Assembly: GCA_002309615.1 (NCBI GenBank)
Contig: DBXT01000029.1
Span: 42,418-54,717 of the forward strand
Source of the DNA: Bacteroidales bacterium UBA1205
GTDB lineage: Bacteria; Bacteroidota; Bacteroidia; Bacteroidales; WCHB1-69
Length of the DNA: 12,300 bases
Direction: 5' to 3'
Every line of letters begins with the position of its first letter. Position 1 is the first letter of the stretch. The position numbers and the translations under genes were made by a program. The notes beneath the pieces are model-generated. The model made no database searches. It was not told the origin of the DNA and was given only the letters and a program-made list of their open reading frames with translations. Shown in pieces: positions 6,585 through 12,300 of this stretch.

Positions 6585-7610
6585 TTATTTTTTCAAGAAA
6601 GGATAAGAGAAATCTTTCAATGCTTGAGAGGTACCTCTTGCAACAGCACGTAAAGGATCTTCTCCTATAAAGATTGGCAAGCCTGTGCTTTTGTGTAAAC
6701 GTTTGTCCAAACCTCTTAACAAAGCACCTCCACCGGCTAAGTGAATACCGGTTTCGTAGATATCTGCAGATAATTGGGCAGGAGTTTGTTCCAAAGCACT
6801 CATTACGGCATTTTCTACCAATTGAATAGATTCATTCAATGCATCTACCATTTCAAAATGGGTAATTTGAACAGCTTTTGGTGTACCGGTAACCAAGTCG
6901 TTACCTTTTACAATATAAGGTTCCGGAATTTCGTCCAAATCTTTAATAGCTGCACCTACACTTATTTTTGCTTCTTCTGCTGTACGTCTACCTATTTCAA
7001 GGTGGTGTACGCTTTTCATATAACGCATAATGTCTTCGGTAAATTCATCACCGGCGGTTCTTATAGATTTGTCGTTGATGATACCACCAAGAGCGATAAC
7101 AGCAATTTCACTGGTACCACCACCAATATCTACCACCATATTTCCGGTGGGTTCAAGAACATTCAATCCCATACCGATAGCGGCAGCCATAGGTTCGTGA
7201 ATAAGCCTGATTTCTTTTGCTCCGGCTTGTTCAGAAGAATCTCTAACGGCTCTTTCTTCTACTTCCGTGATACCGGAAGGAATGCAGACAACCATTTTTA
7301 AGGCAGGAGGGAACAAATCTTTTGATTGATTGTTCATGATTTTTAAGAAATTGATAATCATCAATTCTGTTGCCTGAAAATCAGCGATAACACCATCTTT
7401 TAAAGGACGGATAACTTTAATATGTTCAGGTGTTCTACCTTCCATCATTAAAGCTTTGGTACCACAAGCTTCTACTTCACCTGTATTTCTATTGATAGCA
7501 ATGATAGATGGTTGATCAACAATAGTTTTATCTTTGTGAACGATAATTGTATTGGCAGTTCCTAAGTCAATAGCAATTTCTTTTGTAAAAAATGATGAAA
7601 AAAATCCCAT
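6585..7610 (-). CDS. mreB: Rod shape-determining protein MreB
   Basis: 341 residues, full length. MreB is the bacterial actin that polymerises under the inner membrane and guides the elongation machinery for peptidoglycan. The actin-fold nucleotide motifs are all present: phosphate 1 DLGTANT at 15-21, the catalytic-Glu segment HEPMAAAIG at 138-146, phosphate 2 DIGGGTSE at 161-168, and the adenosine motif LAGGGALLRGL at 291-301. The N-terminal MGFFSSFF resembles the short amphipathic membrane anchor found in other MreBs. It begins 55 bases after the purH stop, with no convincing promoter in the gap (best near-match TACGTTTA), so it is probably transcribed with purH. In many Bacteroidota mreC, mreD, the PBP2 gene and rodA follow; here a strong terminator and ccsA follow instead. 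Confidence 0.98.
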   Translation of the reverse strand: MGFFSSFFTKEIAIDLGTANTIIVHKDKTIVDQPSIIAINRNTGEVEACGTKALMMEGRTPEHIKVIRPLKDGVIADFQATELMIINFLKIMNNQSKDLFPPALKMVVCIPSGITEVEERAVRDSSEQAGAKEIRLIHEPMAAAIGMGLNVLEPTGNMVVDIGGGTSEIAVIALGGIINDKSIRTAGDEFTEDIMRYMKSVHHLEIGRRTAEEAKISVGAAIKDLDEIPEPYIVKGNDLVTGTPKAVQITHFEMVDALNESIQLVENAVMSALEQTPAQLSADIYETGIHLAGGGALLRGLDKRLHKSTGLPIFIGEDPLRAVARGTSQALKDFSYPFLKK

Positions 7611-7665
7611 TAAAATTATGTTTTAAAATTGATTATTAAACGTAAAAAATTCAAAAAAGTTGCAA

Positions 7666-9147
7666 TTAATGTTTAAAATGTCTAATTCCGGTAAAAATCA
7701 TCGCAATATTTGCTTCATTACAAGCATCAATAGATTCTTGATCTCTAATGGAACCTCCGGGTTGAATAATAGCTGAAATACCTTCTTGAGCAGCTATTTT
7801 TACACAATCACCAAATGGGAAAAATGCGTCAGAAGCCAATACTGCTCCATGTAGGTCAGTATTGAAACTTTTTGCTTTTTCAATAGCTTGTTTCAAGGCA
7901 TCTACTCTGGAAGTTTGTCCCATACCGGAAGCCAAAAGTTGTTTGTTTTTTACCAAAACAATGGCATTAGATTTAGTATGTTTTACAATCTTATTGGCAA
8001 AAAACAAATCGTCAATTTGTTCTTTGGAAGGGCGAAGTTGGGTAGGATAGGTTAGATTTTCAATAGATTCAATGCTTTCATCTCTATCTTGTTCAATCAT
8101 GCCGTCCAATAAACTTTTAAATTGTTTTTTAGGTAAAGAATGTTGTTTTTGTTTTAATAAAATACGATTCTTTTTAGATTGTAAAATTTCTAATGCATCT
8201 GATTGGAAATCAGGTGCGATAAGTACTTCGAAAAATAGTTTATTTATTTCTTCTGCCACCTGTGCATCAATAGGGGCATTACAGATGATGATGCCACCGA
8301 AAGCTGAAACAGGGTCGCCTGCCAAGGCATCGGTCCATGCTTGTAGTAGAGTATCGCGTTGAGCAATACCACATGCATTGTTATGTTTAATAATGGCAAA
8401 AGTATATTTGTCAAAATCTGCTATGAGAGCTACTGCAGCGTCAATGTCTAATAAATTGTTATAGGAAATATCTTTGCCATGAAGTTTTTCAAAGAAATTT
8501 TCTATTTTGCCATGATAAACTGCTGTTTGATGAGGATTTTCACCATATCTTAACGTATAGTTTTCGTTAGAAAAATAGTTGGAAATGGCAGTATCGTAGT
8601 GAGAAGATACTTTAAAACAATAACTTGCAAACAAATGGCGTTGCTCTTTAGTGGTATAGCCTTTGTTTTCTTTTAAAATATCGATAATTTCGTCATAATA
8701 ATCGCGAGAAGGTACGCAGATAACATCTGCAAAATTTTTGGCAGAAGCACGAATCAAGGAAATGCCACCTATATCTATTTTTTCTATGATAGATTGTTCG
8801 TCAGTGGTGTTTTTCAAAGTTTCTTCAAAAGGATATAAATCTACAATTACCAAGTCAATAGGTGGAACATTGTATTTTTGAGTTTCATTCAAGTCATCTT
8901 CATTGTCACGACGAAATAAAATGCCGCCCATCACAGTAGGGTGAAGTGTTTTTACACGACCTCCAAAAATGGAAGGATAGCCGGTGAGGGTTTCAATAGC
9001 TGTAGCATTAACGCCTATTTTTTTCAAATATTCAAAAGTGCCGCCTGTAGAAAAAATGTTAATACCTAAATTTTGCAATTCTTTTGCAATGATGTCTATT
9101 TTTTCCTTGTTGAACACTGTGATAAGTGCATTTTGAATTTTTTTCAT
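7666..9147 (-). CDS. purH: Bifunctional AICAR formyltransferase/IMP cyclohydrolase
   Basis: 493 residues; many homologues have about 510-530. It performs the last two steps of IMP synthesis in the cytoplasm: formylation of AICAR by 10-formyl-tetrahydrofolate, then ring closure. The N-terminal cyclohydrolase (MGS-like) domain, about 1-190, shows ALITVFNK, STGGTFEYL, GGRVKTLHP near residues 62-70 and DIGGISLIRASAKN from 125. The formyltransferase domain begins at LRYGENPHQ (199-207) and carries the catalytic KHNNACG at 254-260 (Lys254-His255). It goes on to DPVSAFGGII and ends with ASDAFFPFGD and AIIQPGGSIRDQES. All catalytic segments look intact. It has its own promoter element about 90 bases upstream, overlapped by an inverted repeat. 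The purH-mreB order is common in Bacteroidota. Confidence 0.98.
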   Translation of the reverse strand: MKKIQNALITVFNKEKIDIIAKELQNLGINIFSTGGTFEYLKKIGVNATAIETLTGYPSIFGGRVKTLHPTVMGGILFRRDNEDDLNETQKYNVPPIDLVIVDLYPFEETLKNTTDEQSIIEKIDIGGISLIRASAKNFADVICVPSRDYYDEIIDILKENKGYTTKEQRHLFASYCFKVSSHYDTAISNYFSNENYTLRYGENPHQTAVYHGKIENFFEKLHGKDISYNNLLDIDAAVALIADFDKYTFAIIKHNNACGIAQRDTLLQAWTDALAGDPVSAFGGIIICNAPIDAQVAEEINKLFFEVLIAPDFQSDALEILQSKKNRILLKQKQHSLPKKQFKSLLDGMIEQDRDESIESIENLTYPTQLRPSKEQIDDLFFANKIVKHTKSNAIVLVKNKQLLASGMGQTSRVDALKQAIEKAKSFNTDLHGAVLASDAFFPFGDCVKIAAQEGISAIIQPGGSIRDQESIDACNEANIAMIFTGIRHFKH

Positions 9148-9186
9148 TTTCCAAAAAGATTAATATAAATAATAAATTTGTAACTA

Positions 9187-9213
9187 ATTGATAATAAACT
9201 TTATTGATAATAA
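9187..9213 (-). repeat. Two 11-bp direct repeats in the purH leader
   Basis: ATTGATAATAA occurs at 9187-9197 and 9203-9213 on the plus strand, 16 bases apart, between the purH promoter element and its start codon. The surrounding DNA is very AT-rich, so chance is a real possibility. Confidence 0.3.
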
Positions 9214-9236
9214 TTAAAGAAATATTACCATCTTTG

Positions 9237-9244
9237 CAAAAGTA
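9237..9244 (-). promoter_or_regulatory. Bacteroidota-type -7 promoter element for purH (- mreB)
   Basis: On the minus strand the sequence reads TACTTTTG followed by C, a match to TAnnTTTG. It implies transcription starting near 9230 and a leader of about 80 nt before the purH ATG. No clear -33 TTTG is seen. Confidence 0.6.
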
Positions 9245-9262
9245 CATAAAAATTGTACTTTT
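9238..9262. promoter_or_regulatory. Inverted repeat between rsgA and purH: operator or weak terminator
   Basis: Perfect 9-bp arms AAAAGTACA (9238-9246) and TGTACTTTT (9254-9262) flank a 7-base spacer. The repeat starts 21 bases past the rsgA stop and could end rsgA transcripts, although the stem is AT-rich and on the minus strand is not followed by a T run. It also covers seven of the eight bases of the purH -7 element, so a dimeric regulator bound here would block that promoter. The sequence alone does not decide between these. Confidence 0.5.
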
Positions 9263-9283
9263 TTTATTAAAATTTAAAAAAAA

Positions 9284-10228
9284 TTATTTCAACATCCAAT
9301 CTTTAAGGTTGATGTCTTCGTCGTTAATAATAGAAAGGTAGTTGTTGTATCTTGACATGGCAATTTTCCCTTCTTTAACTGCTTGTTTTACAGCACAATT
9401 TGGTTCGTGTGTATGAGAACAATTAGAAAAATAACATTGATCTAACAATTTAAGCATTTCAGGAAAATAATGGCAAATTTCGGTTTTTTGATATTGTATC
9501 AAACCAAATTCTTTTATACCGGGGGAATCAATAATAAAACCTCCCATTTGTAAATTGTGCATTTGCGTAAAGGTGGTGGTGTGTTTTCCTTTCTCGTTGT
9601 AATTGGAAATGTCTCCGATTTTTAATTGCAGACTGGGTTCAATGCTGTTGATGAGACTGGATTTTCCTACACCGGATTGTCCGACAAAAAGAGATACTTG
9701 GTTTTTCATTTCCTTAGCCAGCAATGATAATCCTTTTTCAGTGATAGCGGAAGTAATGATGCACTGATAACCAATGGATTGATAAATATCTATTAATTGT
9801 TGTGTTTGCTCCATGGCTTGTTGGTTGTAGATATCGCATTTGTTAAAAACGATGGTGGCAGGAATTCTAAATGCTTCTGCAGATACCAAAAATCTGTCAA
9901 TAAAGCCAAGGGGAGTACAAGGTTCTACCATACTGACAATTAAAAAAACTCTATCAATATTTGCAGCAATAATATGTGTAATTTTCGATAAGTTGGTCGA
10001 TTTTCTATAGATAAAGTTTTTTCGGTCTAAAATTTGAGTGATAACATGGTTATTTTTGTCATCGGTGGAAAATACAACATAGTCGCCAACGGCAATAGGG
10101 TTGGTGGTTTTAATGCCTTTTGTGCGGAATTTACCTCGCAACACACAAGAAATATTTTCATTTTGGCAGCGAACCCAATAAATATTTCCGGTAGATTTGA
10201 TGACTATACCTTGTTTTTGCTCGTTCAT
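9284..10228 (-). CDS. rsgA: Ribosome small subunit-dependent GTPase RsgA (YjeQ/YloQ)
   Basis: 314 residues from the ATG at 10228. A TTG at 10246 would extend the frame, but it lies inside the promoter element and is rejected. RsgA is a circularly permuted GTPase that checks late maturation of the 30S subunit. The N-terminal OB-fold spans about 1-75 (QGIVIKSTGNIYWVR, then AVGDYVVF). The permuted GTPase motifs come in the order G4 (NKCD, 129-132), G1 P-loop (GQSGVGKS, 183-190), then G3 (DSPG, 234-237). The C-terminal zinc site is formed by Cys265, Cys270, His272 and Cys278 in CYFSNCSHTHEPNC. All key residues are present. The gene lies between the tRNA-Lys terminator and purH and has its own promoter element, so it is probably a single-gene unit. 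Confidence 0.97.
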   Translation of the reverse strand: MNEQKQGIVIKSTGNIYWVRCQNENISCVLRGKFRTKGIKTTNPIAVGDYVVFSTDDKNNHVITQILDRKNFIYRKSTNLSKITHIIAANIDRVFLIVSMVEPCTPLGFIDRFLVSAEAFRIPATIVFNKCDIYNQQAMEQTQQLIDIYQSIGYQCIITSAITEKGLSLLAKEMKNQVSLFVGQSGVGKSSLINSIEPSLQLKIGDISNYNEKGKHTTTFTQMHNLQMGGFIIDSPGIKEFGLIQYQKTEICHYFPEMLKLLDQCYFSNCSHTHEPNCAVKQAVKEGKIAMSRYNNYLSIINDEDINLKDWMLK

Positions 10229-10243
10229 GATGCTTAGAAAATG

Positions 10244-10251
10244 CAAATGTA
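10244..10251 (-). promoter_or_regulatory. Bacteroidota-type -7 promoter element for rsgA
   Basis: Minus strand TACATTTG followed by C matches TAnnTTTG. It lies 15 bases before the ATG at 10228, so the leader is only about 10 nt. This position rules out the upstream TTG as the start. No clear -33 element. Confidence 0.6.
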
Positions 10252-10280
10252 GTCAAAATAAATGAAATGAAAACGAAAGA

Positions 10281-10317
10281 AAAAGAAAATAAAAAGCACT
10301 TGAAAGTATCAAGTGCT
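10281..10317 (-). terminator. Intrinsic terminator after tRNA-Lys
   Basis: On the minus strand a perfect 9-bp stem (AGCACTTGA at 10295-10303 paired with TCAAGTGCT at 10309-10317, 5-base loop) starts 3 bases after the tRNA 3' end and runs into a T-rich tail (TTTTTATTTTC). Confidence 0.9.
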
Positions 10318-10320
10318 GTG

Positions 10321-10393
10321 TGTCCTCGCAGGGATTCGAACCCTGGACCCATTGATTAAGAGTCAATTGCTCTACCAGCTGAGCTACGAAGAC
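10321..10393 (-). tRNA. tRNA-Lys, anticodon CTT
   Basis: The 73-nt minus-strand sequence folds as a full cloverleaf. The acceptor stem GTCTTCG pairs with CGAGGAC with one G-U. The D arm is GCTC/GAGC with loop AGCTGGTA. The anticodon stem ATTGA/TCAAT holds loop CTCTTAA, giving anticodon CTT, which reads AAG (lysine). The variable loop is GGGTC, and the T arm CAGGG/CCCTG holds loop TTCGAAT. The discriminator base is A, and the following bases are CAC, so CCA is not encoded and must be added afterwards. Confidence 0.97.
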
Positions 10394-10401
10394 AAGATAT
10401 G

Positions 10402-10409
10402 CAAAAGTA
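10402..10409 (-). promoter_or_regulatory. Bacteroidota-type -7 promoter element for tRNA-Lys
   Basis: Minus strand TACTTTTG followed by C, 9 bases before the first tRNA base, so transcription would start at or just before the mature 5' end. The rest of the 267-bp gap between this tRNA and the lipoprotein gene shows only the lipoprotein promoter; I see no further gene or clear structure in it. Confidence 0.65.
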
Positions 10410-10629
10410 GTAAAAATAATTGTAAAGATGAATGTTTTTTAGATTTTTTTTAATTTAATATCAATCATATCAAAAATAGTTGTTGTATCATAATAAATGT
10501 ATTCGGTTTTAATCGGCATATAAATTGTTCACATACAGTTAGGAGTCAGTTAGAAAAAAGTTCTGTTCTCTATTGAATGACAAGAAGAAAAAATTTGAGA
10601 AAAATAATCAAACAAGCAAAAAAAATAAT

Positions 10630-10637
10630 TACATTTG
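10630..10637 (+). promoter_or_regulatory. Bacteroidota-type -7 promoter element for the lipoprotein / DnaB-like pair
   Basis: TACATTTG followed by C, 24 bases before the TTG start at 10661. This supports a start at 10661, since an in-frame TAA at 10643-10645 rules out anything further upstream. A -33 TTTG at the usual distance is not visible. Confidence 0.6.
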
Positions 10638-10660
10638 CATTTTAAAACAGAAGAGAAACA

Positions 10661-11317
10661 TTGGTAAGGAAAAACAATTTTAAATGGGGTTTGTTCATAG
10701 TTGTGATTTGTAGTTTATTCATCGCTTGTACGAAGGTAGAAATCAACTACAATGTGGAAGGTAAATTGCAGTCAAAGATTATGTATAAGGGTGGTAAAAA
10801 AAACGGGCCGGCGGTTTTTTATTACAACAACGGGAAAAAATCGTTGGAAGCCAATTACAAAAATGATGAATTAGAAGGGAAATTGGTTAGATATTATTCC
10901 ACAGGCGATATAGAAACAGAAGAAACCTATAAAAACGGGCTGTTAGATGGTGTTTCGGTCAGTTATAATGAGATCAATGCTATTGTTTTGAAAGTGGAAT
11001 ACAAAGAAGGTAAGCGGGATGGTATATTTCAGCAATTCTATCCGGAAGGTTCTTTATATATTGATGGTTCTTACAAAAACGATCAAATAGACGGGCAGTG
11101 GCATTATTATAATTTTGATGGTTACGAAGTGGCGACGGCTCATTTTAAAGATGGTGCAGGATTATTTGTTGCCTATGATACCGAAGGCAACAAAATAAGA
11201 GAAGTGGAATATAAAAATAGTGAAATTAACGGAAAAGAAATCTACTATCATACTGATGGAAGTGTGGAAAAAATAGTAGAGCACAAAGACGGAAAAATTG
11301 TTGAAATAGAAGAATAA
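10661..11317 (+). CDS. MORN_2-repeat (YwqK-like) putative lipoprotein
   Basis: 218 residues. The start is a TTG: there is no usable in-frame ATG near it, and the frame closes with a TAA at 10643. Residues 1-22 are a signal peptide (basic MVRKNNFK, hydrophobic core LFIVVICSLFIA) ending at Cys23. The lipobox FIAC has Phe at -3, so it is a relaxed match. After Cys the sequence TKVE lacks the usual acidic surface-export signal, so an inner-leaflet or periplasm-facing location is the safer guess. The rest is about seven MORN_2 units of roughly 22 residues, each with a Tyr-Lys-(Asn/Asp/Gly)-Gly turn and an aromatic pair, for example YKGGKKNGPAVFYYNNGKK and YKNDELEGKLVRYYSTGD. Such proteins (COG2849) have no settled function; some serve as secreted or envelope scaffolds. 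The DnaB-like gene follows after 8 bases. Confidence 0.85.
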   Translation: MVRKNNFKWGLFIVVICSLFIACTKVEINYNVEGKLQSKIMYKGGKKNGPAVFYYNNGKKSLEANYKNDELEGKLVRYYSTGDIETEETYKNGLLDGVSVSYNEINAIVLKVEYKEGKRDGIFQQFYPEGSLYIDGSYKNDQIDGQWHYYNFDGYEVATAHFKDGAGLFVAYDTEGNKIREVEYKNSEINGKEIYYHTDGSVEKIVEHKDGKIVEIEE

Positions 11318-11325
11318 GATACGAC

Positions 11326-12180
11326 ATGGAAAATTTTGATAATATAGAGTTTTCAACATTAAAGGAAGTTGTAATACAATTGTTGCAAAATACAGGCTAT
11401 TTGGTGGATTTGAGTACTACAGGAGTTGCTACCGGTTTTGACAAAGTGGATGCAATTACCAATGGCTTTCAAGCCGGTGAAGTAAGTGCTATTGCCTCCA
11501 AACCAGGCAATGGAAGAACTGCATTTTTATTATCATTGTTGTTTAATATTGCTTCCAAGTCCGGTAAGGCTGTCGGGGTGTTTTCTCCCGAACGTTCTGC
11601 CACAAAAATGTTTTATCGTTTAATAGAAAGCGAAACCCATCAATCAATCAAAAAAATTCGAGAAAGAGAATTAAAAGATTCTGATAGAGAGCAAGTAAAT
11701 ACCAATTTATATAATCTTTCCAAGGCAGAAATCTATGTAGACGATTCTTCTCAATTGAAAGGCGAAGAACTAAAAAAACGTTGTTGTTTGATGCGGAAAA
11801 AATATGGTGTGGATATCATTTTTATAGATAGCTTTGAATTGTTGTGTGGTGGCAATACTTATTTGCCTACCAGCATGGAAGAAGAAATGGAAGTGGCTAT
11901 TCTAAAAGATATCAAAGCAGTAGCCAAGGAATTGGATATTCCTATTGTAGTGTTGTCACACATTTCTAATTCTGCTAAATTAAATTTGGAAAACAATGAG
12001 CCAATTACCAATCATGTGGCTAACCATATTTTAGAAAATATTGATAGCGTATATTTTATATTGCGAGATTATAGGTCTGATATTGCAAAATTTATTATTG
12101 CAAAACATAAAAACATTACCGAAAAACAAGAAATTGAATTGAAATTTATTGAATCTATCGATAAGTTTGTAGATAAATAA
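11326..12180 (+). CDS. DnaB-like RecA-fold protein lacking the N-terminal helicase domain, with altered P-loop
   Basis: 284 residues; replicative DnaB has about 450-520. The visible part matches the linker and C-terminal ATPase domain: linker helix at about 10-30, TGVATGFDKVDAITNGFQAG at 32-51, a P-loop position at 58-65 (SKPGNGRT where DnaB has ARPSMGKT), FSPERSA at 86-92 with the catalytic-Glu equivalent Glu89, Walker B FIDS at 166-169 (Asp168), and the sensor segment LSHIS at 210-214 (DnaB LSQLN). IIAKHKN at 257-263 stands where DnaB has KQRN or KHRN. The N-terminal scaffold that helps the DnaB ring form and binds primase is absent. The P-loop Lys is Arg (codon aga), the finger Arg is Lys, and the NGPTG loop is lost. 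The frame is intact, so it is conserved but divergent, probably not a working replicative helicase. It follows the lipoprotein gene by 8 bases. Confidence 0.85.
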   Translation: MENFDNIEFSTLKEVVIQLLQNTGYLVDLSTTGVATGFDKVDAITNGFQAGEVSAIASKPGNGRTAFLLSLLFNIASKSGKAVGVFSPERSATKMFYRLIESETHQSIKKIRERELKDSDREQVNTNLYNLSKAEIYVDDSSQLKGEELKKRCCLMRKKYGVDIIFIDSFELLCGGNTYLPTSMEEEMEVAILKDIKAVAKELDIPIVVLSHISNSAKLNLENNEPITNHVANHILENIDSVYFILRDYRSDIAKFIIAKHKNITEKQEIELKFIESIDKFVDK

Positions 12181-12234
12181 ATGATAGAGGACTAAAAGAA
12201 GTTTTATTTAAAAATGTCTCAAAAAATTTATAAA

Positions 12235-12300
12235 TTATGTTAAATCCACTTGTTTGACTATAGCTTTGTCCGGACAGAGATTTTTTAGTTCTATTATTGT
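12235..12300 (-). CDS. Possible C-terminal end of a minus-strand gene, cut by the window edge
   Basis: Read from the right edge, the minus strand gives an open frame ending LKNLCPDKAIVKQVDLT and a TAA at 12235-12237. Only 21 codons are visible. Their composition (few Asn/Ile/Phe runs compared with non-coding frames of this AT-rich DNA) looks protein-like, but one other minus frame is open as well. The product cannot be named. If real, it converges on the DnaB-like gene with a 54-bp gap that holds no clear terminator, only the AT palindrome AATTTATAAATT at 12225-12236. Confidence 0.4.
   Translation of the reverse strand, partial: TIIELKNLCPDKAIVKQVDLT

Noticed and set aside
6774..7301. 175-codon open frame on the plus strand
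   Set aside because: It is antisense to the middle of mreB, has a Cys/Phe/Tyr-rich composition typical of a shadow frame, and has no promoter or family likeness.
10229..10246. TTG start extending rsgA by six codons
   Set aside because: The TTG lies within the -7 promoter element, so it would be upstream of the transcript start.
10158..10352. 64-codon minus-strand frame spanning the tRNA and the rsgA start
   Set aside because: It crosses the tRNA, its terminator and the rsgA start in a different frame; the MGPGFESLRGH start is just translated tRNA sequence.
12225..12236. AT-only 12-bp palindrome AATTTATAAATT as terminator or operator
   Set aside because: Pure A/T palindromes are expected often in this composition, and there is no GC stem or T tail.

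Overview
The window is AT-rich bacterial chromosome, and every sign points to Bacteroidota, most likely Bacteroidales. Five transcription starts carry the Bacteroidota -7 element TAnnTTTG, each followed by C. Start codons lack clear Shine-Dalgarno sequences, and the protein variants (SSB, DapD, PurH, MreB, RsgA, a membrane-anchored helix-hairpin-helix protein) are of the type seen in that phylum. I see no insertion sequence, prophage, CRISPR array or rRNA. The assignment is by recognition of families, not by a search.

Layout. (1) Positions 1-4814, plus strand: the 3' part of mnmG (tRNA wobble-uridine modification), a 215-bp gap that opens with a parS-like palindrome, a U32-family protein of the TrhP/YegQ type, then a promoter and a tight operon ssb - DUF2461 gene - dapD. 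(2) Positions 4815-10393, minus strand, read from right to left: tRNA-Lys(CTT) with its own promoter and terminator, rsgA, purH, mreB with a strong terminator, then a lone ccsA-type cytochrome c assembly gene overlapping a gene for a membrane-anchored protein with three helix-hairpin-helix units. The stop codons of this last gene and of dapD abut with no gap. (3) Positions 10661-12180, plus strand: a MORN_2-repeat lipoprotein with a TTG start, followed after 8 bp by a short DnaB-like protein. (4) From 12235 to the end: the possible 3' tail of a minus-strand gene.

Most genes are housekeeping: tRNA modification (mnmG, U32), DNA maintenance (ssb), lysine/peptidoglycan precursor synthesis (dapD), purine synthesis (purH), ribosome assembly (rsgA) and cell shape (mreB). 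The least ordinary parts are the DnaB-like protein, which has only the RecA-type domain and carries Lys-to-Arg in its P-loop and Arg-to-Lys at the arginine-finger position; its pairing with a repeat lipoprotein; the parS-like site after mnmG; and an mreB that ends in a terminator with no mreC behind it. No clearly new multi-gene system is evident; the lipoprotein/DnaB-like pair is the best candidate for undescribed biology.
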